Below, piece by piece: positions 26,735 through 36,128 of a stretch of DNA of 64,000 nt. Below the pieces are notes generated by a model. It did not search any database, was not told the origin of the DNA, and saw nothing but the letters and a program-made list of their open reading frames with translations. The DNA is taken from contig NZ_JACJTD010000021.1 of the NCBI RefSeq assembly GCF_014698505.1, positions 1 to 64,000 of the forward strand, given 5' to 3'. The DNA is from Nostoc foliaceum FACHB-393. GTDB taxonomy: Bacteria > Cyanobacteriota > Cyanobacteriia > Cyanobacteriales > Nostocaceae. Each line of letters begins with the position of its first letter. Within the stretch, counting starts at the first letter, position 1. The position numbers and the translations under genes are program-made.

Positions 26735-27355
26735 GTGGTAAATATTCTACATATTGATTCCAGCCCCCGTGCTGAACGATCGCACTCAAGAGAACTATCT
26801 AAGGAATTCGTCAGTAGTTGGAAAGCGGCGCACCCTGAAGACGCGATCGCCTATCGAGATTTAGGTCGTCACCCAGTTCCTCACGTTGATGAAGCTTGGA
26901 TTGCAGCTGCATTTTCACTACCAGAAACCCATACTCCAGAATTAACTGAGGCAATCAGGATTTCTGATGAACTGATTGATGAGTTATTGGCGGCCGATCG
27001 CTACGTCTTTGGAGTACCAATGTATAACCTGAATATCCCTTCCACTTTTAAGGCTTACATCGACCAAATCGTTCGCGCTAACCGGACTTTTGCTATAGAT
27101 GCTCAAGGCGGTTTCAAAGGGTTAGTTGAGGGTAAAAAGGCGCTGATCATTACAGCTCGCGGCGGTGACTTTAGTCCCACATCTCCTTTCGCTGCTTACG
27201 ACTTCCAAGAACCCTACCTACGGACGATTTTTGCCTTTATTGGGATTACAGACATTCAATTTATTAACGCTAATAGCCTGAATGAAGGTGATGCCCGTAC
27301 CCAATCTTTATCAGAAGCACGGGCAGCAATTCAAGATTTGATCACCCAGTGGTAA
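26735..27355 (+). CDS. azoR: FMN-dependent NADH:quinone reductase/azoreductase
   Basis: AzoR is a flavodoxin-fold enzyme that reduces quinones and azo compounds with NADH. Motifs are ILHIDSSPRAERSHSRELS (FMN phosphate loop), FGVPMYNLNIPSTFKAYID and ITARGGDFSP. The start is taken as GTG at 26735 because AGGAG (26723-26727) sits at the right distance; a TTG three bases earlier is possible. About 206 residues is the family size. It follows a MITE by about 230 bp. Confidence 0.92.
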   Translation: MVNILHIDSSPRAERSHSRELSKEFVSSWKAAHPEDAIAYRDLGRHPVPHVDEAWIAAAFSLPETHTPELTEAIRISDELIDELLAADRYVFGVPMYNLNIPSTFKAYIDQIVRANRTFAIDAQGGFKGLVEGKKALIITARGGDFSPTSPFAAYDFQEPYLRTIFAFIGITDIQFINANSLNEGDARTQSLSEARAAIQDLITQW

Positions 27356-27408
27356 TGTATTGAATTTTACAGATGCTCTGATGTGGGGCATTGGGCATAG
27401 GAAAGAGA

Positions 27409-27477
27409 CAAGGAAGACAAGGAGAGGATGGAGGCAAGGAAGAAAGAAACTTGTTCAATAATTCTCCCTTGTCCCCC
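27409..27477 (+). repeat. purine-rich dispersed repeat, copy 1
   Basis: The tract starts with GAGACAAGGAAGACAAGG and ends with a 43-nt core (27435-27477) that has an exact inverted copy at 29450-29492. It is non-coding, although frames run through it by chance. Confidence 0.8.
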
Positions 27478-27524
27478 AGCCTGCGGGAAGCTCAAGCTAC
27501 ATTTCCCCTTGCTCCCTCATTCTT

Positions 27525-28169
27525 TCAAGGTGACAACCGCTCAATTTTCCAAGTGTCATTATCTAAACGCCTATAAAGTAAGCGATCGTGCAGACGGCTG
27601 GGGCGGCCTTGCCAAAACTCAATTTCTGTGGGGATCACTCGTAAGCCTCCCCAATGAGGCGGTCGGGGAATTTCCTGATTTTCATATTTGCTGTAGAACT
27701 CCTGTAAACGTCGCTCTAGGACTTCTCGGCTTTCTATCACCTCACTTTGATTAGATACCCACGCACCCAGGCGACTGTTGGCAGGGCGAGTATCAAAATA
27801 CTGGTCGGACTCAGTTTCGGAAACTTTCTCTACATACCCACAAATCCGAACTTGACGTTCCAGTTCCGCCCACCAGAAGACTAAAGCCGCTAGAGGATTT
27901 TCTGCCAGTTCTTGTCCTTTGCGGCTGTTGTAGTTGGTGAAGAAAGCAAAGCCCCGTTCATCAAAATCTTTCAACAGCACCATTCTGGCTGAGGGCTTAC
28001 CGTCTGGTGTAACGGTAGCAATGGTCATGGCATTGGGTTCAGGGAGTTGTGCTGCTAGAGCCTGATCGAACCATTTTCTAAATTGGATAAAAGGATTGAG
28101 GTCTACTTCGAGTTCGCTCAAACCTTCCAAGGTGTAGTCTTTGCGAAGGTCAGCTACGGTTTTGTCCAT
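27525..28169 (-). CDS. pdxH: pyridoxamine 5'-phosphate oxidase PdxH
   Basis: PdxH oxidises pyridoxine or pyridoxamine 5'-phosphate to PLP using FMN. All FMN- and substrate-contact motifs are present: [56 protein letters not shown], and the C-terminal [15 protein letters not shown] with the catalytic Arg/His. The 214-residue length and ATG at 28169 are standard. It is divergent to the permease gene. Its PLP product is required by speA, encoded further along, but no operon link exists. Confidence 0.97.
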   Translation of the reverse strand: MDKTVADLRKDYTLEGLSELEVDLNPFIQFRKWFDQALAAQLPEPNAMTIATVTPDGKPSARMVLLKDFDERGFAFFTNYNSRKGQELAENPLAALVFWWAELERQVRICGYVEKVSETESDQYFDTRPANSRLGAWVSNQSEVIESREVLERRLQEFYSKYENQEIPRPPHWGGLRVIPTEIEFWQGRPSRLHDRLLYRRLDNDTWKIERLSP

Positions 28170-28304
28170 TTTGATTTACTTCCTGCGATCAGATACACTT
28201 ATGCTTTTCTATATATACCGTTGTTAAAAAAATCTATGATAATTATCAGTGCCATCAGGAATTTTACAAATTGTCTCAGGAATATCTAAACTAGGTTGCA
28301 TAAG

Positions 28305-29390
28305 ATGCGCCGTTCGACCTCCCTCCAAAGCCTGTTAATTTATGGTCTGAGCGGTCCAATTATCGCTCTTAATGTCTGGCTACTGTCGGTGCTTTTTCGC
28401 TACTTCCAGCATCCAATTACGGTCTTGAGCATTGCGGCGATTCTGGCTTTTCTACTAAATTACCCGGTTAAGTTCTTTGAACGTGCTCGGATCACGCGCA
28501 CTCAGGCGGTGATCATAGTTTTACTTGCAACATTAACCCTATTTGGGATTCTGGGCGTGACCCTAGTGCCGTTGATCATTGACCAAACAATCCAACTCTT
28601 AAATAAGATCCCTGATTGGTTAGGTGCCAGTCAAGCAAACCTAGAGCAATTTGAGATGCTGGCAAAACAACGACGTTTGCCAATTGATTTGAGAGTTGTA
28701 AGCAGTCAAATCAATGCCAACATTCAGAATCTGGTGCAACAGCTAGCTTCTGGTGCAGTGGGATTTGCTGGGACACTGCTATCAGGTTTACTTGACATAG
28801 TGTTAGTCATTGTGCTTGCATTCTATATGCTTTTATATGGCGATCGCGTCTGGTATGGTCTGGTCAATCTTTTACCCTCTAATATTGGAGACCCCCTTAC
28901 CGCATCCTTACGCCTAAACTTCCAGAACTTCTTCCTCAGCCAGTTGTTGCTAGGACTTTTCATGGTGCTAGCCCTGACACCAATTTTCTTAGTGATGAAG
29001 GTGCCCTTTGCCCTGTTGTTTGCCATATTAATCGGTATCTCAGAACTCATTCCCTTTATTGGGGCATCTCTTGGCATTGGTCTGGTGACGATTTTAGTAC
29101 TGCTGCAAAATTGGTGGTTAGCAGTTCAAGTTGCCATAGCGGCGATTCTTATGCAGCAGCTTAAAGATAACCTGTTAGCTCCCAGGTTACTCGGCAACTT
29201 TATTGGATTGAATCCTATCTGGATTTTTGTTGCTATTTTGATGGGATTTGAGATTGCTGGATTATTGGGGACGCTTGTTGCTGTTCCCATTGCTGGTACT
29301 ATTAAAGGCACTTTTGATGCGATCAAGAGCGGCAAGCCGAGTGATTTTGTATCAACTGTCATTATGACTCATGACTCGCCCCCTGATTAA
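28305..29390 (+). CDS. AI-2E family transporter (PerM/UPF0118)
   Basis: The ATG at 28305 (MRRSTSLQSLL) is preferred to a TTG at 28296. The 361-residue protein has about 7-8 hydrophobic spans in the family order, with a pair at the N-terminus, a long soluble loop (about 90-150) and the conserved FVAILMGFEIAGLLGTLVAV block near the C-terminus. Members export small molecules such as autoinducer-2 or act as ion antiporters. The substrate here is unknown. Confidence 0.85.
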   Translation: MRRSTSLQSLLIYGLSGPIIALNVWLLSVLFRYFQHPITVLSIAAILAFLLNYPVKFFERARITRTQAVIIVLLATLTLFGILGVTLVPLIIDQTIQLLNKIPDWLGASQANLEQFEMLAKQRRLPIDLRVVSSQINANIQNLVQQLASGAVGFAGTLLSGLLDIVLVIVLAFYMLLYGDRVWYGLVNLLPSNIGDPLTASLRLNFQNFFLSQLLLGLFMVLALTPIFLVMKVPFALLFAILIGISELIPFIGASLGIGLVTILVLLQNWWLAVQVAIAAILMQQLKDNLLAPRLLGNFIGLNPIWIFVAILMGFEIAGLLGTLVAVPIAGTIKGTFDAIKSGKPSDFVSTVIMTHDSPPD

Positions 29391-29545
29391 GAGGGCAGGG
29401 GGCAGGGGGCAGGGGAAGCAGGGGGAGATGAGGGGGACAAGGGGGACAAGGGGGACAAGGGAGAATTATTGAACAAGTTTCTTTCTTCCTTGTCTCCCCC
29501 CTCTTCCTTGTCTTCCTTGTCTTTTCCCAATACCAATACCCAATG
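29391..29545 (-). repeat. purine/pyrimidine-rich dispersed repeat, copy 2
   Basis: G-rich blocks (GGGGGCAGGGG, GGGGGACAAG in triplicate) are followed by the inverted copy of the 43-nt core seen at 27435-27477 and by CTTCCTTGTC/CCAATGCCCAATGCCC repeats. The tract begins at the stop of the AI-2E gene. The remaining 200 bp to scpA hold no gene that I can see. Confidence 0.8.
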
Positions 29546-29754
29546 CCCAATGCCCAAGGTCAAAAGTTGCACAATCTGATCTCACAATTCACAATGGTGA
29601 TTGATTACAAATTTCAGGGGATACCGCCAGCAGGCAATTCCTAAATAAAAGAAGCGCAAGGGAATTCATAAAGTACACGCTTTGCCAATAGTCAATGAGT
29701 TTACTGTTGAATTTATGGTCTTTTAATTCTCATTAATTAACTTAGAACCTGTTG

Positions 29755-30585
29755 ATGGAAGCTTCCGAGCTATTAGAAACAATCACACTCCTGATTTACC
29801 AAGCGGAACAGGGAGAAATTGACCCTTGGGATGTCCAAGTGATTGAGGTGATTGACCGTTACTTAGAACTGATGGCACCAGAGGCAATAGGAAGAGGTTA
29901 TGAAGCTGACTTGTCCCAATCTGGACAGGCATTTTTGTCAGCATCAATGCTGGTATTGTTCAAAGCAAATACGTTGATGCAGTTGTCAACAGTAGGAGAT
30001 ATCCAAGATGGTGTAGTAGATGATGCCCTACTGGAAGATGAAGACGGAATATCACATCACGGTCATCGTCTACCATTAGAACGGCAATTGCGTCGTCGTC
30101 CAGCGGCAATGCCGCCACCAAAGCGCCGAGTGACTCTGCAAGAGTTAATCAAGCAATTGCAGATTATGGCGAACCAGCTAAAACTAGTAGAAAAAGTCAG
30201 CAAACCTATCCGTCCCAGACGTCTGCCTAGCGTCCAAAGTATGCGGGAGGCGCTGGAGTTAGCTCACCAGGAAAATCTGACGGAAGTAGCTGGGGAACTG
30301 GAGCAGGTGTTGAATATATCGGCAAGGGAGCTAAATTCAGAACAAAATTGGTTGAATTTAGAACAACTTGTAGAGTTATGGACTCAGACAAAGCAACCAT
30401 ACCAAAATGGGTCTGGACATGAGTCTAAACACAGCCATTTAGTTAGCGTTTTTTGGGCCCTACTATTACTCTCGGCTCAATCGAAAGTAGAGCTATTTCA
30501 AGAGGAGTTTTACCATGAGATTAAAATTCGCCTACTTACAGATTCAGCTAACACTGACAAACCTTTTGAGCAGTCAATGAACTAA
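29755..30585 (+). CDS. scpA: segregation and condensation protein A (ScpA)
   Basis: ScpA is the kleisin that joins Smc and ScpB in the bacterial condensin for chromosome organisation. The N-terminus ETITLLIYQAEQGEIDPWDV is the Smc-neck-binding helix bundle, and FLSASMLVLFKANTLMQL follows, as expected. The C-terminal winged helix (LVSVFWALLLLSAQSKVELF) contacts the other Smc head. The ATG at 29755 (one codon after an in-frame TTG) is the likely start; about 276 residues. No scpB lies next to it. Confidence 0.93.
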   Translation: MEASELLETITLLIYQAEQGEIDPWDVQVIEVIDRYLELMAPEAIGRGYEADLSQSGQAFLSASMLVLFKANTLMQLSTVGDIQDGVVDDALLEDEDGISHHGHRLPLERQLRRRPAAMPPPKRRVTLQELIKQLQIMANQLKLVEKVSKPIRPRRLPSVQSMREALELAHQENLTEVAGELEQVLNISARELNSEQNWLNLEQLVELWTQTKQPYQNGSGHESKHSHLVSVFWALLLLSAQSKVELFQEEFYHEIKIRLLTDSANTDKPFEQSMN

Positions 30586-30816
30586 AAAAGCGCAAAATAG
30601 CCCTACAGATAATTTACAGATTTTTGATTCAGTCCCAAAATCCGAGTAAATTGAAAAGATAAGCGATCGCTTGTCATCTAAGTATACCTATGGTTGCAAT
30701 AACCACTAAATTCCTGTTATCCCTGTTTTGAGGATGACTTAGAGCAGAAATAAAAACTGATGATTAAGTATCACTCGATGAAAGTAAACTGGCTTGTGGT
30801 TGAGGAATAAATTTTT

Positions 30817-31986
30817 ATGAAAGCGATGATTCTCGCGGCTGGCAAGGGTACTCGCGTGCGTCCGATTACCTATACAATTCCTAAACCAATGATTCCCATC
30901 CTGCAAAAGCCAGTGATGGAGTTCTTGCTGGAACTGTTACGCCAACATGGATTTGACCAGATTATGGTCAACGTTAGTCATTTGGCTGAGGAAATAGAAA
31001 ACTATTTCCGTGATGGTCAGCGGTTTGGGGTGCAGATTGCCTATTCCTTTGAAGGGAAAATTGATGATGAAGGTAAACTGGAGGGAGAAGCAATAGGTTC
31101 AGCTGGAGGGATGCGGCGCATCCAAGACTTCTCACCGTTTTTTGATGATACCTTTGTGGTGTTGTGCGGTGATGCTTTGATTGACTTGGATTTAACTGCG
31201 GCGGTTAAATGGCATAGAGCTAAAGGGTCGATCGCTACTATTATTACGAAATCTGTCCCCAAGGAAGAAGTTTCTAGCTACGGTGTGGTTGTCACTGACG
31301 AGGATGGTCGTGTCAAAGCTTTCCAAGAAAAACCTTCAACTGAAGAAGCCCTCAGCACTAATATCAACACAGGTATTTACATATTTGAGCCAGAGGTTTT
31401 TAACTACATCCCCTCTGATGTGGAATATGACATTGGTAGCCAATTATTTCCCAAATTGGTAGAAATCAAAGCACCCTTCTATGCCATCCCTATGGACTTT
31501 GAATGGGTAGATATTGGTAAAGTCCCAGACTATTGGCGGGCGATTCGTGGTGTGCTGCTGGGTGAAATCAAAAATGTGCAAATTCCCGGTCATGAAGTCG
31601 CCCCTGGCATTTACACTGGCTTAAATGTCGCCGTAAATTGGGACAAAGTTGATATCACGGGCCCAGTTTACATTGGCGGTATGACGAGAATAGAAGACGG
31701 AGCTAAAATTGTCGGTCCAGCGATGATTGGCCCCAATTGTTGGATATGTAGTGGCGCAACAGTCGAAAACAGCGTGATTTTTGAATGGTCGCGGCTAGGC
31801 CCCGGAGTCCGGTTAGTCGATAAGCTGGTGTTTGGACGTTATTGCGTAGATAAAACTGGCGCTGCAATCGATGTTCAAGCCGCTGCTTTAGACTGGCTGA
31901 TTACCGATGCCCGTCAGACACCACCATCCCATACCCCTGTTGAACGACAAGCAATAGAGGAATTGTTGGGGACAAACGCAAGTTAA
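30817..31986 (+). CDS. NDP-sugar pyrophosphorylase (mannose-1-P guanylyltransferase-like)
   Basis: The N-terminal Rossmann-like nucleotidyltransferase domain (1-235) carries LAAGKGTRVRPITYTIPKPM, the NTP-binding loop, with VLCGDALIDLD for the metal site, GVVVTDEDGRV and EWVDIGKVPDYW. The C-terminal part (about 250-380) is a left-handed beta-helix (GPVYIGGMTRIEDGAKIVGP). It would activate a hexose phosphate for sheath or glycan synthesis. The 389-residue length is a form common in cyanobacteria; the exact sugar cannot be told from the sequence alone. Confidence 0.88.
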   Translation: MKAMILAAGKGTRVRPITYTIPKPMIPILQKPVMEFLLELLRQHGFDQIMVNVSHLAEEIENYFRDGQRFGVQIAYSFEGKIDDEGKLEGEAIGSAGGMRRIQDFSPFFDDTFVVLCGDALIDLDLTAAVKWHRAKGSIATIITKSVPKEEVSSYGVVVTDEDGRVKAFQEKPSTEEALSTNINTGIYIFEPEVFNYIPSDVEYDIGSQLFPKLVEIKAPFYAIPMDFEWVDIGKVPDYWRAIRGVLLGEIKNVQIPGHEVAPGIYTGLNVAVNWDKVDITGPVYIGGMTRIEDGAKIVGPAMIGPNCWICSGATVENSVIFEWSRLGPGVRLVDKLVFGRYCVDKTGAAIDVQAAALDWLITDARQTPPSHTPVERQAIEELLGTNAS

Positions 31987-32095
31987 AGTTAGAAGTTAGA
32001 AGTTTGGAGTTAGAAGTTTGGAGTTATTATTTTGTGTTTTCCTCTTCACTTCTAACTCTTAACTTTATTCCTAACTCTTCACTCCTAACTCCTAA
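31984..32095. repeat. tandem repeats forming a large hairpin between convergent genes
   Basis: Alternating heptamers AGTTAGA and AGTTTGG on the left face pyrimidine copies (CTAACTC, TAACTCTTCACTCC) on the right, so the whole 112 bp can fold back. It fills the gap between the pyrophosphorylase gene and speA and may serve as a terminator for both. Confidence 0.65.
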
Positions 32096-34107
32096 CTATT
32101 TAGATACGTATATCTTCTGAGACTCTGCTCGTAGGTTTGCAGCAATCGCTGAGATTCCGCTAGGGTGATGCGCTTTTCTTCTAATGCTTTCTCGCAGCGC
32201 TGGCGAATGTTTTCCACCATATCTTCGGAGTCATACTGGACATAGCTTACCACTTCGCTCATGGTGTCACCTTTGACGACGTGTTCAATCTGGTAGCCTT
32301 TGGGCGTCAATTGGATGTGAACGGCGTTAGTATCCCCAAATAGGTTGTGCAAATTGCCCATGATTTCCTGGTAAGCTCCATTCAAGAACATTCCCAAATA
32401 ATAGGGTTCTCCGGGCTTGTAGGTGTGTAGTTCTAAAACCGACTTGACATCGCGCAGGTCTATAAAGCGGTCGATTTTACCATCACTGTCGCAGGTGAGG
32501 TCTGCCAAAATTCCCCGCCGCGTTGGTTCTTCATCCAAGCGGTGGATTGGCATGATTGGGAATAGCTGATCAATCGCCCAGCAATCTGGTGCTGATTGAA
32601 ATACTGACATGTTGACGTAGTAGATGGAAGCCATAATTTTCTCTAGGTCTTCCAATTCATCGGGTACGTATTCTTGCTGTCTAGTGATGTCTAGAATTTT
32701 CTGACAACAAGCCCAGTAGAGGCGTTCGGCTTTGGCTCGTTCTCTGAGACGTAAAATTCCTAAGTTGAAGCGACTGATAGCTTCTTCTTTGAATTGTGCC
32801 GCATCATGGTAGAACTCTTGATAGTTTTCTTTGTTGATCGATTGGTAAGTTTCCCACAGGTAATTGATAATCGGGGATTCTCCCTCTTGTGGAGGTTCTG
32901 GTGAATCTAGGGGGACATCGCTAGTACTAAGAACGTCGAAAATCAGCACCGACTGATGAGAAGCGATCGCTCGTCCACTTTCGCTAATCAGTGTTGGTAC
33001 GGGAATCTGCCGCTCTGCACAGGTATCTTTTAACTCTGCCACGATGTCGTTGGCATAGTTCTGCATGTTGTAATTTTTTGATGCATAAAAGTTGGTTTGG
33101 GAGCCATCGTAATCTACGCCCAAGCCACCGCCAACATCAAGATATTTCATATCTGCCCCCAGCATTGCCAATTCCACATAAATGCGGCTGGCTTCTTGGA
33201 TAGCATCTTTAATTACATTAATGGCAGAGATTTGTGAGCCGATGTGGAAGTGCATCAACTGCAAAGAATCAAGCAGGTTAGCTTCCCGTAACTTATCAAC
33301 AGCCTCGATTACCTCAGGCATTGTCAAACCAAATTTAGCGCGATCGCCACTAGAGGCTCCCCAACGTCCCATGCCTTGGGTACTGAGTTTAGCACGAACA
33401 CCTAATATTGGCTTAATACCTAACTGGCGATTGGCATCAATCACCAAATCAACCTCTTCAATCTGTTCTAAGACGATGATTGGTGTTTGCCCTAGTCTTT
33501 GGGCTAACATTGCCGTTTCGATATATTCTCGGTCTTTGTAGCCGTTGCAAACTAACAATGCTCCTGGTGTATCCAGGACAGCCAGAGCAATCATTAATTC
33601 TGGCTTGGAACCGGCTTCTAAACCAAATTGATGGGGTTTGCCAAATTTCACTAAATCCTCAATCAAATGCCTCTCTTGATTGCACTTGACGGGAAACACA
33701 CCACGGTAGACACCAGGGTAGTTGTAGCGGGCGATCGCTTTGGCAAAACAAGCATTCAACCGCTCAATCCGGTCTTCCAAAATATCAGAAAAGCGAATCA
33801 ACATGGGAAGTCCCAAGTTGCGCTGTTTCATGGCATTGACCAATTCAAACAAGTCTAGAGAACCCCCGCGATCGCCCTTGGGTGCCACGGTCACGTGACC
33901 AGCAGCGCTAATGGAAAAATAAGGTTGTCCCCAACCCTCAATTCGGTATAAGGCTTCACTATCCTCAATTTTCCAGGAGCGAGGTAAATCTCCTGCGGTA
34001 GGACTAGGTGGTAACAGCTTTTTTTGCTTATGATTTTTCACTTCTTTGTGTCCATTGGACGGTACTTGTACCACCTCGTCAGATGTAGCAGTTGAATCAA
34101 CACCCAT
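32092..34107 (-). CDS. speA: biosynthetic arginine decarboxylase SpeA
   Basis: SpeA converts arginine to agmatine, the first step to putrescine and higher polyamines, using PLP. PLP-binding Lys141 is in GVFPVKCNQERHL. The alanine-racemase-like barrel motifs LQLMHFHIGSQISAI and LDVGGGLGVDYDGS follow, and the C-terminal lobe has DLTCDSDGKIDRFID. The 671-residue length is typical of the bacterial/plant-type enzyme. The first 40 residues are a variable polar extension. It could use arginine made through the ArgB encoded at 16286-17182. Confidence 0.96.
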   Translation of the reverse strand: MGVDSTATSDEVVQVPSNGHKEVKNHKQKKLLPPSPTAGDLPRSWKIEDSEALYRIEGWGQPYFSISAAGHVTVAPKGDRGGSLDLFELVNAMKQRNLGLPMLIRFSDILEDRIERLNACFAKAIARYNYPGVYRGVFPVKCNQERHLIEDLVKFGKPHQFGLEAGSKPELMIALAVLDTPGALLVCNGYKDREYIETAMLAQRLGQTPIIVLEQIEEVDLVIDANRQLGIKPILGVRAKLSTQGMGRWGASSGDRAKFGLTMPEVIEAVDKLREANLLDSLQLMHFHIGSQISAINVIKDAIQEASRIYVELAMLGADMKYLDVGGGLGVDYDGSQTNFYASKNYNMQNYANDIVAELKDTCAERQIPVPTLISESGRAIASHQSVLIFDVLSTSDVPLDSPEPPQEGESPIINYLWETYQSINKENYQEFYHDAAQFKEEAISRFNLGILRLRERAKAERLYWACCQKILDITRQQEYVPDELEDLEKIMASIYYVNMSVFQSAPDCWAIDQLFPIMPIHRLDEEPTRRGILADLTCDSDGKIDRFIDLRDVKSVLELHTYKPGEPYYLGMFLNGAYQEIMGNLHNLFGDTNAVHIQLTPKGYQIEHVVKGDTMSEVVSYVQYDSEDMVENIRQRCEKALEEKRITLAESQRLLQTYEQSLRRYTYLNS

Positions 34108-34208
34108 TTCTTCCTAACCTCTGTTTTTCACCCACGAATTAACAATTTAACGCATTCATTTGGGAACGTATATGCACCCAATGATAATTTCTGAGATAAA
34201 CTCTGATT

Positions 34209-34262
34209 GGTCAAGAGTAATGTGTCAAGAGTCATTAGTTATTGGTTATTAGTCATTAAGTG
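34209..34262. repeat. short tandem repeat tract upstream of ndk
   Basis: Degenerate copies of GTCAAGAGT and AGTTATTGGTTATTAGTCATTA occupy the gap between divergent speA and ndk. A shortened form of the GAGACGCTACGCC motif follows at about 34308. Confidence 0.5.
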
Positions 34263-34371
34263 GCAAATCCTTGAACAAATGACAGGCAAACAGAACTTCT
34301 CCTAAAGGAGACGCTACGCCAACGGGGACAATTGACCAGATAAAAAATTCATTAAGTTTTTGGAGATAGCT

Positions 34372-34821
34372 TTGGAACGCACATTCTTAGCAATTAAGCC
34401 AGATGGAGTACAACGGGGATTAGTGGGGGAAATTATCCGTCGCTTTGAAACGAAAGGTTTTACCCTAGTTGGTTTAAAGTTTCTGAAAGTCAGTCGGGAA
34501 TTGGCTGAACAACATTATGATGTTCACCGAGAACGTCCCTTTTTTGGTGGTTTAGTCGAATTTATCACTTCTAGCCCAGTGGTAGCGATGGTATGGGAAG
34601 GTGATGGCGTTGTTGCATCTGCCAGAAAGATTATTGGTGCAACAAACCCCTTAACAGCAGAGCCGGGAACGATTCGGGGCGATTTTGGCCTGAATATTGG
34701 TCGCAACTTAATCCACGGTTCTGATGCTCAAGAAACCGCGCAACGGGAAATAGCCCTATGGTTTAAGGATGAAGAATTAGTCAATTGGCAACCACACTTA
34801 ACGCCTTGGTTGCGCGAGTAA
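34372..34821 (+). CDS. ndk: nucleoside diphosphate kinase Ndk
   Basis: Ndk balances NTP and dNTP pools through a phosphohistidine. The start is a TTG at 34372: it gives the conserved N-terminus [16 protein letters not shown] and a TGGAG ribosome-binding sequence (34361-34365) lies six bases upstream. The four codons before it (from 34360) contain that site and are not coding. His115 in RNLIHGSDA is the phospho-acceptor. 149 residues is the family norm. Confidence 0.96.
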   Translation: MERTFLAIKPDGVQRGLVGEIIRRFETKGFTLVGLKFLKVSRELAEQHYDVHRERPFFGGLVEFITSSPVVAMVWEGDGVVASARKIIGATNPLTAEPGTIRGDFGLNIGRNLIHGSDAQETAQREIALWFKDEELVNWQPHLTPWLRE

Positions 34822-34850
34822 GACAGTAGGGAGTGGGGAATGGGGCATGG

Positions 34851-34925
34851 AGAAGAGACAAGGAAGAGGGGGGAGACAAGGAAGAAACTTGTCCCCCTTG
34901 TCCCCCTTGTCCCCCTCATCCCCCT
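34851..34925 (+). repeat. purine/pyrimidine-rich dispersed repeat, copy 3
   Basis: GAGACAAGGAAG, then GACAAGGAAGAAACTTG and repeated TCCCCCTTG units lie between convergent ndk and the TerC gene. It lacks the middle part (TTCAATAATTCTCC) found in copies 1 and 2. The left and right halves are complementary, so it could form a long hairpin. Confidence 0.7.
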
Positions 34926-34928
34926 CAC

Positions 34929-35651
34929 TTACTTCGAGACTTCACTCTTCTCTGGTTCTACTTGGGGTAATTCAGTGCCAACACGCTTGGAAAATCCCCA
35001 GCCTAAAATCAGGAAGATCGCAGTAATCATGATCCATTCTGGTGGAACTAAATTATCGTTCACCACTTTCAACAACAGACGCAAGCCCACAAAAGCTACA
35101 GTTACATAGCCTGCGTCCTCTAGGTTTTCATATTCGTCTAACCAACGGATAAACAATCCCGCCATGAATCGCAGCGTGATAATACCAATTGTTGCACCCG
35201 TCAGCACTAGCCATTTTTCTTGAGAAACTGCGATCGCAGTTGTCACGCTATCCAAAGAAAATGCCAAATCTGTAAATGCAATCACGGGTATGGCTTGCAA
35301 CAACGAATTAAACCGCGGCCCGTGATGGTGTTCGTCCTTGGATTCTTCCGAGGTAAAGTGTTGGAATACCAACCACAGCAGATAAGCAGCGCCCAATAAT
35401 TCAAATTGCCAGAATTGTTGCACCCAAGTGGCAGTAAGAATCAGGGAGATTCGCAGCACATAGGCAACGACTAAACCAAAGTTCAAAGCTCTACGCTCAA
35501 GTTCTTTGTCTTCCAGCCCGCGAGCGATCGCAGCCAGAGCGATCGCATTGTCGGCAGATAACAGCGCCTCTAAAAGCACCAGGATCAGCAGAACTATAAG
35601 GGCTTCAAGGCTGAAATGAAAGTCGAGGTAATCAAAAATTCGGTCTAGCAT
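34929..35651 (-). CDS. TerC-family integral membrane protein
   Basis: The 240-residue protein has about seven hydrophobic spans. The TerC metal-binding signature LLEALLSADNAIALAAIARG lies in the first third and its partner FTDLAFSLDSVTTAIAVS follows in the middle; the acidic Asp residues of both are intact. Family members export Mn(2+) or support metal homeostasis and folding of exported proteins. I looked for a yybP-ykoY (Mn) riboswitch upstream and saw none. Confidence 0.88.
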   Translation of the reverse strand: MLDRIFDYLDFHFSLEALIVLLILVLLEALLSADNAIALAAIARGLEDKELERRALNFGLVVAYVLRISLILTATWVQQFWQFELLGAAYLLWLVFQHFTSEESKDEHHHGPRFNSLLQAIPVIAFTDLAFSLDSVTTAIAVSQEKWLVLTGATIGIITLRFMAGLFIRWLDEYENLEDAGYVTVAFVGLRLLLKVVNDNLVPPEWIMITAIFLILGWGFSKRVGTELPQVEPEKSEVSK

Positions 35652-35924
35652 TCCGGGTTTCTCAAGCAGAAAAAATTAAAATTTGACAAGAACAGAGATT
35701 TATATATTAAAAAGCGCAATAAATTGTCACTCTAATTCAGCTTAACGTGGTTGTGGTGCATTTTGAAGAGGGTTGAATGTATGCGATCGTAGTGCGAGTG
35801 GGGTAATTTGCGTATAAGTCAATACATCCAAAGTTTTAACATCTAGCTTAGTGCGATCGCAATGGACTGCTGTCAGTTCGTATCTAGCAATTAGAAGATG
35901 ACAACAGAAATATGGTAAGAGTTT
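35652..35924. other. intergenic region between terC and DUF433 genes
   Basis: A 273-bp divergent promoter region with two GCGATCG-type sites and no gene. AT-rich runs near 35695-35725 are compatible with promoter elements on either strand. Confidence 0.35.
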
Positions 35925-36128
35925 ATGGATAACACACTTCTACAACGCATCACTCATAATCCAAATATCTGCCACGGTAAACCCTGCATTCGAGGACTTC
36001 GTTATCCAGTTGAGTTTATTTTGAAACTGCTCAGTTCTGGCATGAGTAATGAAGAAATATTCAAAGATTATGACGATTTAAAATCTGAAGATATTCTGGC
36101 GATTAGAACTTTCGCTTCAATGAAATAA
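35925..36128 (+). CDS. orphan DUF433 antitoxin-like protein
   Basis: The 67-residue protein matches the DUF433 pattern ITHNPNICHGKPCIRGLRYPVEFILKLLSSGMSNEEI, seen in two parts: the ICHGKPCIRG loop and the HTH-like helix that follows. Such proteins usually have about 73-80 residues and pair with a DUF5615 PIN-like toxin just downstream. Here the C-terminus is short (ending TFASMK) and no toxin follows: the next gene is convergent and overlaps the stop by 12 bp. It is probably a truncated, orphan antitoxin. Confidence 0.75.
   Translation: MDNTLLQRITHNPNICHGKPCIRGLRYPVEFILKLLSSGMSNEEIFKDYDDLKSEDILAIRTFASMK

Noticed and set aside
27391-27754. Two plus-strand frames across the purine-rich repeat and the end of pdxH
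   Set aside because: They translate repeat sequence and the antisense of pdxH.
29362-29572. Minus-strand Pro/Cys-rich frames after the AI-2E gene
   Set aside because: They come from the C-rich strand of the dispersed repeat (CCCCCTTGTC units).
35652-35924. Manganese (yybP-ykoY) riboswitch before the TerC gene
   Set aside because: The conserved loop sequences of that riboswitch are not present on either strand.
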